A DNA stretch of 64,000 nt from Symsagittifera roscoffensis (GCF_963678635.1 NC_087068.1:52118563-52182562); one strand, 5' to 3'. Shown: positions 23,280 to 34,125, counted from the first letter of the stretch. A program made the numbers and translations. Notes: generated by a model not told the origin, from the letters alone.

Positions 23280-23940
23280 AAACGAGAAAAAAAGTATGTG
23301 TCCAAAATTCCCCTACTGAGTTTTCGAAGGCTGTAGACAGAGGGGTAACGAAAAAGAGACTAGGGGACTATGCAGGCATAAAAGGGAGTAGGAGGCCTTT
23401 CCATTGATGTCCCTTTTTGAAAATCGACAAAAGGTTTTGAAAAAAAAAGTTTACAAAAAAACCCAATCCCATATTTTTCATAGTCAAAGTTTTCATCAAA
23501 TTAAAAATCTAAGGAACATGTCGAATTTTAAATTAGCAACGAAAACAGCAAAATATACGAAAGGAAGGCTAGTAAAAATAAAAATTGCATAAGTAATTCA
23601 AAACACTAAAAGCAACTGCATCGAGAACTGCGTACAAAAAAATCAATTTTACCATATGGTATCTAAGCCGACAAAGCATAAGCAGACAAACTACAGGTCG
23701 ACTTTTTAAAAATATATATATTTACAATTAGAAAAAACCGTTATTGGTCAGATTCGAAGCTACGACTTTTGCCATCCCCGGCGTATTCTCTATCTCCAGG
23801 CTAAATGCCGGAAACGCAAAGACGTTTGAATTCATTATGAACCAAGATACAAGTGATTCTGGTAAACAAGTTGATAACCCGAAAAAAGTCTATATTCCAG
23901 TTTGATAACGCTTGCTGATCGCAAGCGTAGAAGTTGGTTA
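23280..23940. repeat. Dispersed repeat block, paralogous to 14570-15310
   Basis: Second copy of the composite block: GTTTTCGAAGGCTGTAGACA segment, ACATAAGCAGACAAACTA-like segment, SINE-like middle, then GAATTCATTATGAACCAAG and AAGTGATTCTGGTAAAC. Confidence 0.6.
23745..23830 (-). repeat. tRNA-derived SINE, family 2, copy 2
   Basis: The minus strand carries TTAGCCTGGAGATAGAGAA (A-box region), CGCCGGGGATGGCAAAAG, and B box GCTTCGAATCTGA, spaced as in a tRNA-derived SINE head. Confidence 0.5.
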
Positions 23941-24199
23941 GACGAAAAAGTCTAGTATTTGACTACACCTGCTAATCGCATGCATAACTCATTGGAAAGT
24001 TTACTGATAACATTCTTTTTAGTATTGGCTTTGAGTAAAATATGTCCACAAACTCATTTACTGATAACTTCATAGTATTTTAAAACGAAATCAAATCTTA
24101 GTCTGCTTACATGATCACAAAAATTATGCATCATATTATCATTGTAAACTTTAATCAACCTAACCAGTAGCACCAATAAATGATGTGAGATACAATGTC

Positions 24200-24533
24200 C
24201 ACATGGAAAGCATTCTTCGACGCGAGCTCCCGGCAATGGAGCTGTGTATCGCGTCTTCTCCAGGAATCATGGCATCTAGAACAAAAAACTGCTACTATTT
24301 TAGCATTAAACAACAGCTTATGCCAAGTAGTTGAAAAAATCCTTTTCGGTCAAGGAATCTATACGAAGTTACTTGACTAGTATTTAAAGAAGATCGAACA
24401 GTGGCAACCTATGGAAAAACTTCATGGGGATATTTCAAAATTCTTTAATGGAATCTCGTAAGATAGTGATATTATCATTAAGTGCGTAAATTATCAGTAA
24501 ATGCTAAAATAGTAGCAGTTTTTTGTGCTAGAT
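24200..24533. repeat. Hairpin repeat: unit 1 (right part) and unit 2 (left arm)
   Basis: 24224-24450 matches the right part of the hairpin repeat (CTCCAGGAATCATGGCATCT through TATTTCAAAATTCTTTAATG). A new unit starts near 24451 (AATCTCGTAAGATAGTGAT) and runs into the left arm (GCTAAAATAGTAGCAG... CTAGAT). It is interrupted at 24533 by element 1 and resumes at 47179. Confidence 0.8.
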
Positions 24534-25415
24534 TGTAACATTCGCCCAAAAACTACACAGCGACGGAGCGTAGAAAAAGTACCTATTAACGACTGGCAGG
24601 CGTCAGTTACCTTAATCCTACTCGTTTTTCACCGTCTCGACCTTGCCAGTTGATTTTCTGGTCTGTTTAGGGCAAAGTAAAAAGTTACCATTTTTAGGCC
24701 ATCAGTCAAACGACTTTTGATCAGCTTTCGTTTACATGCGAACACAACCACATAGCTGAGTCTCGGATCCTCAGACTACAAGATTGTCATTAAAAACACG
24801 GCTCAAACAACCTATTTTAATATGTTTTTGTGTGACAGTTCTATATTAAATCCATTGGAGATGGATTGACCCTTTCCTGTTTCTAGCTACTCATGTTCTG
24901 AAATATTAAACAATAACGGTGTTAATTAAGATCTATGACATTATAGCAGCTATACAGTCAGTCTATACAGTCCCTTCACATAAACAGTCTCTGGGGGACC
25001 AAGCCTCCGCTCCCGTAATATTCTTGAGATAACACTCTTATCTCTTATATTTCGTGTCCCGGGAGGGTCCCGTGGTATATTTCTTCCCCCACTGAAGCCT
25101 CCTTCTCCACAAATTTCCGTCGCTAAGGTTCTTATCGTGTGTTATTGCCACGATAAGAGGCTTCGTATTTTTTCGTCTCTGATACGACTGTTCTTCACTA
25201 TTTCTGTCGTTGTTCTTACTTTCGTCACTTTTTCCGTCAAAATGGCCGTCTTTTTCTATTTCTCAGAAATGTTCACTCTTCAATCGAAATTTTAAAAATA
25301 AAAATTCTAGAACATTCTGACCCTCCTTCGCAACACTTTTTCGTTCATAAGGCCTTTAGTTGTTCTTTTTTACGTCGCCGGAAGGTTGTGCTGTGTCATC
25401 TGGCAGAATGGCACA
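24534..25415 (-). repeat. Element 1 3' LTR
   Basis: On the plus strand it starts TGTAACATTCGCCC and ends TGGCAGAATGGCACA. The termini are inverted (TGTNNCATTC). It contains two perfect stem-loops also present in the other LTR: CTTATCGTG/CACGATAAG (25131-25157) and GAGATAA/TTATCTC just upstream, a plausible R-region fold. No promoter or polyadenylation element could be assigned with confidence. Confidence 0.93.
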
Positions 25416-25434
25416 TACTCCCCGGACAAGTCTC
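25416..25434 (-). promoter_or_regulatory. Candidate 3' polypurine tract
   Basis: Read on the minus strand, GACTTGTCCGGGGAGTA abuts the 3' LTR, where the plus-strand primer must lie. It is short and only partly purine. The core TTGTCCGGGGAG recurs inside pol (38422-38602) and in element 2 (near 60346), which supports a functional role. Confidence 0.5.
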
Positions 25435-26139
25435 CATCAATGTCCCTATTGATCGCATAACACCGGGTTATCGTCAAGTAGTTATCCAGTTTTCTGTAAT
25501 CAATCTTACAAGTCGCATAAGAAAATGAAATTTATCTACCCCACTTCAACTCACTACGTGTTCACAAATAGCATTGTACTTCATCTCACTGCACCATGAG
25601 GAGTGTCTTAGATAAAATTTCTTTTCTGACTACTTACGTCGTCTTGCCATAAAACTTCTTTTCGCTCTTTGTGATTAAAAAGTGGGACGTGGCACGGCCA
25701 CGCACCCGTTAAAATTAATTTAACATTACTCACCAAGTATAATTAGTTATTTATGCGGTCCTTTCAATATTATAACTAAGAAACTCTGTGGCTAGGAAAG
25801 TTATTGAGTTACCCACCCTTCCCGAGCGAGTTTACTCAAACTTACCATGTCGCCACACAGTGAATTTGTGTCTTACACAGGTTAAAAACTTCAGTCGTGA
25901 ATAAATAGGTAAATATACTCACCTAGATTCCTCATATACATACTTAAATAGCCATAACTAAAATCAAGAAATTCAACAATTTTAACAATTGCAACAATTT
26001 TCAAAGTTTGGTCTGACCAAACTAGATCAAAACAAAAAGTTTAACAAGTTCAATAATCAAAACTTGGTTGATTGGTTTAAGTTTTAGCACACAAATACAA
26101 TCAAGTTTTCTCTCCTTCTCTCATCTTCTTTGGTCATCT
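25435..26139. other. Element 1 3' untranslated region
   Basis: About 700 bp between the last ORF and the 3' LTR. There is a 17 bp palindrome at 26006-26022 (GTTTGGTC, T, GACCAAAC), but no other feature was recognised. Confidence 0.5.
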
Positions 26140-27135
26140 TCATTCCATCACTTCTCCATCCTGATCTTCGCTGTCTTCCAACACTTTCTCCAGCATGTCC
26201 ATGGAGTTGCGGGCCGTGCCCCAACTCTCCTGTTCCAACAGCCTCGGTTTGCAGCAAGGTAGCAAGTCCACATTCACCTTCTGCTCCCGGTTCCTGCAAA
26301 AGCTGTTGTGAAGACATAGGCTCACGTTTCGTTCTAGGTCAGCTCTTAAGACCTCTTTCTTCTCATCTTCAGTAACACAAGGCGCTCCAGCTACCCGCTT
26401 CACCGCTGTGGTGACCGCGTTTCTGTGCGTCAAAAATGCTCTCTTATAGGCTCCTGGTCCTATATCTAGCTGAAAAGATTGATAGGCTTCCGTGTTCCTT
26501 GACATGTGACGCTTCGCGCGTTCATACATCCATGAGGTCATCACTGCACGGAACCAAGGCATCAATCTTTGCCTTGACCATATTCTTTCAATGGCTTTAG
26601 GTATCCTCAGAACCTTGCAGGTGGTTCTGAAAAGATCCAATTCACGACTCATTTTTACGTTGCTCAGCTGTTCAGGAGTCGGCACGGCCGTCTCCTGCTG
26701 ACTTGTGTCCGCGTTAGCCTCCAGCCATCTCACTGCTAGCATGGCGCTAACCACCACGATTGAAACTTGTTGATTCTGATCGGGCAACCCCGTAGAGTAC
26801 AACTCCTCCACGTCCCATACTAGCATCAGACTCCCGCGTTTGGGGTACCACAACGTCTGCACCAAGCAGTGGCAAGGATACTCCCCATGGGTCCTCACTA
26901 TGTTCCTTCGGGTCCGATACCCTGAGGCTCCCAGCAACGGTTCCACCTCCATCAGAATTCTGTGTAAGTCGTCTTTTTCTTCTATTGTGGGGAATTCAGT
27001 GGGTAAGGCTCCACTCGCTTTCTGTTTCTGGAACTCACTCACATTGCCTTCGTTCAGTCTCATGAACTCTTCAGCCTTGCAACTCGCTTTCGGATCTCTT
27101 CGGGACTGCCCGAAAGATCTTTGCCAACAAGTCAT
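26140..27135 (-). CDS. Element 1 post-pol ORF C (331 aa), unknown
   Basis: Overlaps the end of the 2341-codon ORF by 65 bp in another frame. It may be the C-terminal part of one very large protein read through a frame change, or a separate protein; I cannot tell which. No known domain was recognised. It is mixed polar and hydrophobic, with several Cys/Trp residues (for example CHCLVQTLWY and SLCLHNSFCRN), a basic central part, and an acidic tail ending DSEDQDGEVME. There is no clear transmembrane segment, so an envelope role is not supported. Confidence 0.55.
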   Translation of the reverse strand: MTCWQRSFGQSRRDPKASCKAEEFMRLNEGNVSEFQKQKASGALPTEFPTIEEKDDLHRILMEVEPLLGASGYRTRRNIVRTHGEYPCHCLVQTLWYPKRGSLMLVWDVEELYSTGLPDQNQQVSIVVVSAMLAVRWLEANADTSQQETAVPTPEQLSNVKMSRELDLFRTTCKVLRIPKAIERIWSRQRLMPWFRAVMTSWMYERAKRHMSRNTEAYQSFQLDIGPGAYKRAFLTHRNAVTTAVKRVAGAPCVTEDEKKEVLRADLERNVSLCLHNSFCRNREQKVNVDLLPCCKPRLLEQESWGTARNSMDMLEKVLEDSEDQDGEVME

Positions 27136-30100
27136 ATGACCTTTCCGACATTCTGGCCAACCTCACGCACTTTGGCACAGAGAAAAGTTGGTCAACCAAC
27201 ACTTGTTGCGTCCTCGCATCCATTACCACCATGTGCGTAGGATACTTGCTATTACAGTATGGCGCGGAGCTTGAACCCACCATATATTTTGAACCAGTAG
27301 TTCTGTGATAGGCTTCACTATCCTTCAGATTCATTTCATTTTCTAGAGCTTCTCGCCAGCCCCCAATCTTCTGCTCTGTCTGTAACGCTCCAGGGAATAC
27401 CTCCACGCTGAGGGACGTCACTAGCTCATGGGCACGTTCTAGGCGCTCAAGCGATTCTATCGAACTCGTCATGCTACAAAATCCCAGGGCTGTGATCAAG
27501 TTTACGTCTGTCACCCCATGGCAGTCTGCGACCAACTCCATGGCACTCTTATCTGACATGCTCAATCTTCCGTACAATCGTGCCAGTTGTCGATGCTGCT
27601 CGCTCAGCGTAATCAGGCAGTGTCCCAAGTTGCAAACATGCCCTTCCATCCTACTTTGTTGAGCCAAGCATGTGCCTTGCTTCAACCAATCGCTCGATGG
27701 ACTTTCCTCAGGCAGCTCCTTGGATGGATTGCTCTTCCGCTTCGTCGACTTCATGGCCAGCAGATGGTGTATCATGGCCAGATCATGTAAACTCGCGTCA
27801 TCATCTAGGTCTAACGTGATATCCGCCGTCATGTCCCAGATTAAACCGGCATTAGGATGAGGGCACCAAGAAGGCTTCATGAGTTCCCACATCGTCACTA
27901 GACTGGTTTTCAAGGGACCGTCCCAAGAACCACAATCAAAACTCACTTGCCCCTTTAGCTCGGGAACCGAGGGTTCGACCACTCGTTCTTCCAAAATAAT
28001 TCCCAGCTTGGGTTGTTCCACCATCAGCATCCCAGTTTCTTTAATACGTTCGACCCAGAAATTGAGTACTATGACTTGCTCATAGTCGAAGTACGCTTCC
28101 CTGGCTTCTTCATTCACGAAGGGATTATACGCCATCCCCGGTATGCCAGACACATATCGGAACGACTTCAGTTTCCCTAGTGTTGCAAACTCTTTTTGTC
28201 CTCTGACCGCTTCAATCAACTCTCGGCTCACTTTCAATTCTTTGTTGGCATATCTTCTCACCTCTTCCAACTTGCGATAGCTTTCCATATCACTCGACTC
28301 CTTGCTTGGCACAGTCAATGGCATGTCCTGATATAATTCCAGGAGTGCCCTAAGGAAGTTCCTTTCACAATCAACTCCCTTTTGCCGAATGATCTTTATG
28401 CATTCTCCCAAAACAGGAGTGGGGATACGATTCACCACGAACCTGACAAAGCAAAGGGCATCCTTACGCTTAGCCCATGCTATCGCAGAATCGTCTTTCG
28501 AAATCAACGCTCGCAGATCTTCCATCAACTCCAGTTCCTGTTCCCGTGATTTCGAATCATTACTGGCTTCATACTCCGCTCTCTTGATGCCCATCAAGCA
28601 CCAAGCCAACCGTACTTGCAGATCAGTTCTCACGCAAGGATGAGGCAGGTATGCCGCCACCGTAGCAGGTGCATGCATCGCCTCGTCGAAGTATCTCTGG
28701 AGGGCCGCCCTCCAGGAGATTTCTAGCAATTTTTCCAATCCGACTTCGTTCGCTTCAGAGGACATTACCGTTCCGTATTCTTTTCGATTCAAGTTCGAAT
28801 TCTCCGTGAGCTCTTTCAGATATTCCTGCATGACTCGCTTCTCGCTCCAAGCCATCAGGTGCCCTCTCGCGGAGTTCCTCGCTTTCAACATCTCCACATA
28901 ACCCCCTGCCGGATCTCCCATGTGGACCGATTCCGGCACAGTTATTCGACTGTACTCGACCACGTCGAGTTGTCCTTCCAGTTTCAACTTGGCCATGTTG
29001 ATTCGCGAGGGCCTATAATCTTCAAGTCCTCCAGATCCACATTGACTGAGGATTTCCATTTCTAACTTAGTGTCTGCCAGGGTTCGCGCCATCTTCTTCG
29101 ATCTCGTGGCGGTTATGGTCAGACCTGCCAAGAGCATAGGGGGTATCAGGTTTTCTTTTTCTCCCCCGGCTGGTGTCGCACCATCTCCTTGCCCGCTCTC
29201 GCCTGACCGACCCGTACTAATCAGAGAGGTCACCACGGTCTTGGCTTTTGACTTCACCACCCTCTGGTTCACGACTCGACTCCCTGTCTTTCCTTTCAGT
29301 CTCTTCAGCCCGTTTTTGGCTCGTCTAACAAGTAACTTCTTTGTGCCCTGCTGATCATCGGCACTGTCTTCTGTAACTGACTCGGTCAGAACATCCGACT
29401 CCATGGAGTTCACTATTTTCTCCAGGACCTCACGCATGATGGGTTGATTCAATCCCACCTTCATTATGGATTGTGTCCCATATCGTCGTATCACGTCCCA
29501 TGATTTTTCCATGAAGTTCACTCGGCTCCAGGTTGCTCCTGTCTTGCCTTCCAGTTCCATTTGATATCTTTCCCATTCCTCTTCTGGTAACGTACTGAGG
29601 AATGATATCTTCATCGACTCTTCGATTTTCCTCCTCCTCGGTGATTCATGAAGCAGTCTCTGCGGATCCCTGCTTCGGCACTCTCTAGCCTGGCTTATTG
29701 GGTCCATCGGAGATAGATCGGCCGACGCCTCCTTTGTAGGAGACATGAAGGACGATGGTGCCATCAGCAATAAACTCCCATCGACTTCCCCATCGTCGTC
29801 TTCACTGAACCGGTATTCTAGCAAGTCCCTCTCCAACGCTCCTAGATCGGTCTCTCCCGGTTTTTCAGTCTTACTTCCGGTCTCGTCATCATTATCGTCC
29901 TGATCCATCAATTCATCGTCATCCGCATCAGGCTTCGGCTTGGGTCCCGAGGGTCCTTGTCGTGCGTCTGTGCCCGAATCCGGCCGAGCCGGTACGGTCA
30001 TGTCTCCTGCGTGATAAAACAATTCACCATCCACCAGGAATTCTACTAACTCCTCGCCATGTGGAGCCAGGTCTTCTATCGTTATATATGAGCCCCCTCT

Positions 30101-33100
30101 GCTCTCCTTTGCCACTTCCATCATCACTACCTTCACTTCTCCTGACCACTTCAGTCTTGATAAGTCATCCGTGGGAGAATACACTTCGTTCCACATTTCG
30201 GCCGAGACCTCTGGTCTCCTGGAAGGTAATGCCTTGATCTTCTTCCTACTCCAAGCATCAGGAAATGAGAAGTCGAATGTGTGCGCGGCTGCCACATTCC
30301 AGCCGATGAAGCGCGGCTCCATCCCTTCACTCCACTTCAACATTCTCTTTTCTGCATCACGAGCTGCTCCGATGCGAGGGGCAATGATGGGAGATGTGAC
30401 TCCCAACAACATCCTCCTTATCGGTGGATATCGAGGGCATTGGTCCGGCAGCGGCCTGGACCCAGGAAGCCATGTTTGCTGATTCTCTTTCGCGTGTGTG
30501 TAGGCTCCTGGCAATTGAGGTACTCTCACAGCCTCTCCGGTATCTTTCACCACTGGTCTCAAATTCCAAAGTTTTGGGTTAAACTGGATGTGGGACAGAT
30601 CCTCACGACCCATTCGGCACTTGAAGTGGTTGTTGAAGTCCATCAACACCCAGCCTGGCTCTGCTATTCTTCCGAACAGCCTATCGTCGCTAGCCAGCCT
30701 TCTCAGTTCTTTCTGCTCTACCCAATTCAGCACGGAACAATCCACGACTGAGACCAGGTTGACGTACAACACCGAATTCCTGTACGCTTTAACTTGCACA
30801 TCCGGGAACGCAAAAGACATCACCGGTCCATACACCACTGTGACGAATTCCCTCAGCCCGTGGACCAGAGCCAACGGATCAATCCGCATCATGACAGCCA
30901 AGTCCGTCAGTAAGGGCATGCCACAATACTGCTTACATTCGCCTGCGTTCGTCGCCACCTTGTCTTCTCCCGTGACGCTTCTGTTCTGTTGCAAGAGGTA
31001 TTGAAGCAGGAGAGTCCTCCAGTCTTTCATCTTCTTGAGCGAGGCGGTTTCCAACTGTGCATTGAACTCACGACTAGGTCCCTGTAGTTGTTCAGGGTAA
31101 CGCAACAGCACAAGCAAGTCACCCAGTCGACCGTAGGTCATGGCAATCAGAGTCAGGAGTCCATCCAATCTCAAATCTGCCAACGCTTGGGTAAAGAGGT
31201 TTGCCGGTCCTTTCACAAAGTTTTCATGACCAAATGTCACGTATAAGGCTAGCACCAGGCCAATCGACAACTTCCTGATGTCCTTGACGAAACTCGCGAT
31301 CAGGTTCCTAGATGCCTTCGGATAGCACGTCGATAGGAAAGATGGCGTCCATCCCACTCCCATTCCACCCAAGATAGCATCTGATCGTTCATACTGTGCC
31401 TTCGTGGCCAGCACGTCAGCTTGGAACTTGTCCAGCGACATCGTGTTTACGTCTTGCATCAGTTTCAACATCTTGCCTCCAGCTAACTCCCGGGCATCAA
31501 ATAGATTCTTTAGATACACGTGTATCTCTTTAATTATTGCCGGCGCATGCTCGAACGCGTCCTCACCCAAGGTGCACAGCCTCGGTGACAAATACAACCA
31601 TACGTTGTTGTGCGGCTTCGTACGCAAAGCCATTGCCATGAGGTCCTCCTCCGCTGACGTCATGTTCTTTCTGATCATCCTTCCCTGCTCATTCTCTGCA
31701 TGATCCATCTGTCTGAACCAGAGATCATCAGCCACCTGTTGTACTAACAGATGATCGTCATCTACCCCTGGTCTTAACTTCAGTAATCTGGCGAAGTTGG
31801 ACAGCTCCAACCCCAGAATCTCATCTAGCACCAACCGAGTTGTGCTACAATCTCTGAGCCCTTGTATGGCATTGGAAATGTCAGCCCAAACAGCGGGAAG
31901 CTCAGATCGGGATGGGTAGTAATTATCTGGGTCTACTACTCTGTTCGGGGCAGGAATTATCACGTTGAATATCCCCTCTGCTATCGTTGTGACCATTGTG
32001 TACACAAATTGAAGGGGTTCTGGCAACGCAGCGTAGCCTGGTGACAATACAAAGATCACCTTCACCACATTCATGGTGAAGCGTTGTCTTGCTGCTGCCT
32101 CTACCTCGGCCATCGCCGAGAGCAGTGTCAATATCGCCTCCCCTATAACCTCGTTACTCGGGATCGACCCATCCGTCAGACGTGACAATAAGCCCCTGCT
32201 TTGCAGATGATCATTTGAGCCTGCAACCACTATTACCTGTGGCTCCATACTGACCACCCTTCGCACACTTATCATCATGCCGATTGCTTGTCCCCAGTCC
32301 AATTTAGGTGCCATCAAGAAAATAACATCGGGCCAGAATAGAGAACGGGGCGTGTAGAGATAATCGGAGTCGGCCACAATCAGATACTTGGCAGCCTTCA
32401 TATCCAAGGGATCATAAGCTGCAAAAAGGCCATCGCCTATTGGGGCCTTCAGTTTCCCATATCTCTTATCGTCTCCGACCACCGTTGTCGTTCGGGGGTA
32501 GTCCCTTGAATACTCGCCAGGCGTCTGACCGGGTGGTTTAGCAAACTGCCTGTACATCTTGTGATGCTTGTTATTGGGCTTGTTCTCTGTCTGGAATTTG
32601 CCCTTGCGAGCAGGTGGTGTCCTTTCCCGGGTCCTATCTCGAACATCGGCGAGCGACCGGGTGTTCAAAGGTCCAAAGGTATTGTCATGAGGTAATCCAT
32701 TCAAGTCTACATGTCGGAGTGAGGTCGAGGAGCTGAATTTCTCCTGCTCTGCTAGCAGCCAATCCACGCCCGGTATCCGATAAAGTCGCGATACTGTAGG
32801 ACTTTCTCCGCCAGTCATTCTCATCACGTCCTCCCGACACGTCAAGGTGTTCATGTTCAACTTCGCCGACATGTCCGTCTTATACTGACCCCAATGACTA
32901 GGATCTGATCTATTCCAAAGCAGCCTGCTGCCTGATTCGATTCCCTCCGCTGACACGGTACTTGTAGACGGTCCTGTTGTCGAAGCAGGATTTGTCGTGG
33001 CAGGCGGATCGTTCCTCCTAGACGCGGTCTGGGAGTTATTCCTGTTGTTCTGTTCCACCGATCTGCCGAGTCGGCTTCCAATCGATTGCGGCCTGGGAGG

Positions 33101-34096
33101 AGGAGCAGTCCCTAGCCTGTCTCTCACGTTTGAACTTGGAGCAACGGTTGCGGCTCCAACCGTCTCCGTTGCCAAGGGCCCTAGACGGTTGGCAAGGGAT
33201 TCGGGCACGGTTGCCCTTATTCGACTCCCTCCGGTCGAATTGGTCCGAGCCAAAGAACCGGTCGCCCTCGACTCTTGCTCCGCTTCCCTCAATTGCGTCT
33301 GAAACACATCATTATTCCAATGCCTCCCTCGTTGGGTATTGAAGTGCACTCCATCTTTAGTGAGCGCGATGTGGTCAGTCATGCGCAGCATGTTCTCGAG
33401 ATCCAGGAGTCGCAACTCGCCAGGGTTGTTTCTCACCAGACTGCGGGTCATTTCGTTCCACCGCGTCACGTTGCCATTCATGAAATCTGCAGCTATGGTG
33501 CCCACCAAAGGATTTGGTGGTATCGCGCACAAGATCACGAGCTTGGGTCTGTACTTTTCTTTCAATTCGTTCAAGAGACACACCAATAGAGGTTCCCACT
33601 TGTTCTCCGGAGTCACGGGGGCTCTCGAGACGTCATTGGTCCCCAGCATTATTATTAATGTATCCAGATGATCCTCGCTCTGGAATTCCATCATTTTGAT
33701 GACCTGAGCCACTGAGGCTCCTCCAAAGGACAGAATGGTAGTCTGACCATAGACGAAGATCTCATTCAGATCTCTCACCAAACTGTCTCCAATGATCAAA
33801 TGGCGACTCCCTGGGGGAATTACCTGGTCGTTCGTGGCGGGGTTCCAGCTCATGTCATTCAGGCAGGCTCGAGGATGCTCGGCTGGCACTTGCGTGAACT
33901 GATGACGTGCCATCAGATTCTTCCTGATGTCTACCACGCGAGACTTCTCAAAGACTCCACCAGGCGCAGAACACGCTATCGTGCGGGTTGTTCGCTCCGA
34001 GCTATTTGATGAATGATCACGACGTTGGGAAGGAACGATCCTAACCAGTGTCCGCTCAGTGCCTCTGTTGATCTCATCCATTGCGGCTCTGGCCAC
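27071..34096 (-). CDS. Element 1 post-pol giant ORF B with tandem SGNH domains (2341 aa)
   Basis: One of the longest uninterrupted frames I would expect in an animal retroelement. Residues about 95-265 form an SGNH/GDSL hydrolase: GDS (103-105), Gly block II in SFGGAS (about 123-128), GTND (152-155), DGVH (248-251), so the catalytic set looks intact. After a Pro/Ser/Thr-rich linker, residues about 570-740 repeat the fold in degraded form: IVADSDYL, then VVAGSNDHL, with no DxxH. The rest has no recognised domain and includes an acidic low-complexity stretch (DADDDELMDQDDNDDE), a Lys/Arg-rich segment and long helical stretches. There is no signal peptide or obvious membrane anchor. SGNH esterase domains occur in ORF1 of CR1-like LINEs; in LTR elements I know of no standard role. 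A structural or membrane-acting accessory role is speculation. Confidence 0.8.
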   Translation of the reverse strand: MARAAMDEINRGTERTLVRIVPSQRRDHSSNSSERTTRTIACSAPGGVFEKSRVVDIRKNLMARHQFTQVPAEHPRACLNDMSWNPATNDQVIPPGSRHLIIGDSLVRDLNEIFVYGQTTILSFGGASVAQVIKMMEFQSEDHLDTLIIMLGTNDVSRAPVTPENKWEPLLVCLLNELKEKYRPKLVILCAIPPNPLVGTIAADFMNGNVTRWNEMTRSLVRNNPGELRLLDLENMLRMTDHIALTKDGVHFNTQRGRHWNNDVFQTQLREAEQESRATGSLARTNSTGGSRIRATVPESLANRLGPLATETVGAATVAPSSNVRDRLGTAPPPRPQSIGSRLGRSVEQNNRNNSQTASRRNDPPATTNPASTTGPSTSTVSAEGIESGSRLLWNRSDPSHWGQYKTDMSAKLNMNTLTCREDVMRMTGGESPTVSRLYRIPGVDWLLAEQEKFSSSTSLRHVDLNGLPHDNTFGPLNTRSLADVRDRTRERTPPARKGKFQTENKPNNKHHKMYRQFAKPPGQTPGEYSRDYPRTTTVVGDDKRYGKLKAPIGDGLFAAYDPLDMKAAKYLIVADSDYLYTPRSLFWPDVIFLMAPKLDWGQAIGMMISVRRVVSMEPQVIVVAGSNDHLQSRGLLSRLTDGSIPSNEVIGEAILTLLSAMAEVEAAARQRFTMNVVKVIFVLSPGYAALPEPLQFVYTMVTTIAEGIFNVIIPAPNRVVDPDNYYPSRSELPAVWADISNAIQGLRDCSTTRLVLDEILGLELSNFARLLKLRPGVDDDHLLVQQVADDLWFRQMDHAENEQGRMIRKNMTSAEEDLMAMALRTKPHNNVWLYLSPRLCTLGEDAFEHAPAIIKEIHVYLKNLFDARELAGGKMLKLMQDVNTMSLDKFQADVLATKAQYERSDAILGGMGVGWTPSFLSTCYPKASRNLIASFVKDIRKLSIGLVLALYVTFGHENFVKGPANLFTQALADLRLDGLLTLIAMTYGRLGDLLVLLRYPEQLQGPSREFNAQLETASLKKMKDWRTLLLQYLLQQNRSVTGEDKVATNAGECKQYCGMPLLTDLAVMMRIDPLALVHGLREFVTVVYGPVMSFAFPDVQVKAYRNSVLYVNLVSVVDCSVLNWVEQKELRRLASDDRLFGRIAEPGWVLMDFNNHFKCRMGREDLSHIQFNPKLWNLRPVVKDTGEAVRVPQLPGAYTHAKENQQTWLPGSRPLPDQCPRYPPIRRMLLGVTSPIIAPRIGAARDAEKRMLKWSEGMEPRFIGWNVAAAHTFDFSFPDAWSRKKIKALPSRRPEVSAEMWNEVYSPTDDLSRLKWSGEVKVVMMEVAKESRGGSYITIEDLAPHGEELVEFLVDGELFYHAGDMTVPARPDSGTDARQGPSGPKPKPDADDDELMDQDDNDDETGSKTEKPGETDLGALERDLLEYRFSEDDDGEVDGSLLLMAPSSFMSPTKEASADLSPMDPISQARECRSRDPQRLLHESPRRRKIEESMKISFLSTLPEEEWERYQMELEGKTGATWSRVNFMEKSWDVIRRYGTQSIMKVGLNQPIMREVLEKIVNSMESDVLTESVTEDSADDQQGTKKLLVRRAKNGLKRLKGKTGSRVVNQRVVKSKAKTVVTSLISTGRSGESGQGDGATPAGGEKENLIPPMLLAGLTITATRSKKMARTLADTKLEMEILSQCGSGGLEDYRPSRINMAKLKLEGQLDVVEYSRITVPESVHMGDPAGGYVEMLKARNSARGHLMAWSEKRVMQEYLKELTENSNLNRKEYGTVMSSEANEVGLEKLLEISWRAALQRYFDEAMHAPATVAAYLPHPCVRTDLQVRLAWCLMGIKRAEYEASNDSKSREQELELMEDLRALISKDDSAIAWAKRKDALCFVRFVVNRIPTPVLGECIKIIRQKGVDCERNFLRALLELYQDMPLTVPSKESSDMESYRKLEEVRRYANKELKVSRELIEAVRGQKEFATLGKLKSFRYVSGIPGMAYNPFVNEEAREAYFDYEQVIVLNFWVERIKETGMLMVEQPKLGIILEERVVEPSVPELKGQVSFDCGSWDGPLKTSLVTMWELMKPSWCPHPNAGLIWDMTADITLDLDDDASLHDLAMIHHLLAMKSTKRKSNPSKELPEESPSSDWLKQGTCLAQQSRMEGHVCNLGHCLITLSEQHRQLARLYGRLSMSDKSAMELVADCHGVTDVNLITALGFCSMTSSIESLERLERAHELVTSLSVEVFPGALQTEQKIGGWREALENEMNLKDSEAYHRTTGSKYMVGSSSAPYCNSKYPTHMVVMDARTQQVLVDQLFSVPKCVRLARMSERSYDLLAKIFRAVPKRSESELQG

Positions 34097-34125
34097 TTGG
34101 TTAAATGATTCCTGGAATTGAGGAG

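Larger units (their letters stand above)
18512..24190. other. Upstream or intronic region with decayed repeats, no gene found
   Basis: This should contain the missing first MFSD8-like exon(s) and promoter, unless they lie beyond the insertions at 24.5 kb. I found no frame encoding a plausible TM1 with a phase-1 donor. It holds SINE pieces (20660-20770, about 21885-22000), fragments with a GCGAAGC(T)...CTTCGCA palindrome (around 19345, 20585 and 21812), and the paralogous block at 23280-23940. Short open frames are unsupported. Confidence 0.4.

Noticed and set aside
24195-24380. 61-codon plus-strand ORF, with a related 90-codon ORF at 47151-47423
   Set aside because: Both are translations of the hairpin repeat and diverge by frame; no evidence for a protein.
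26140-27135. Envelope glycoprotein encoded by ORF C
   Set aside because: No signal peptide, no transmembrane segment and no fusion-peptide-like stretch are visible.
27071-34096. Bacterial contamination as source of the large intact ORF
   Set aside because: It lies between matching LTRs with Ty3-type pol on the same strand, and its partner ORF A recurs in element 2.
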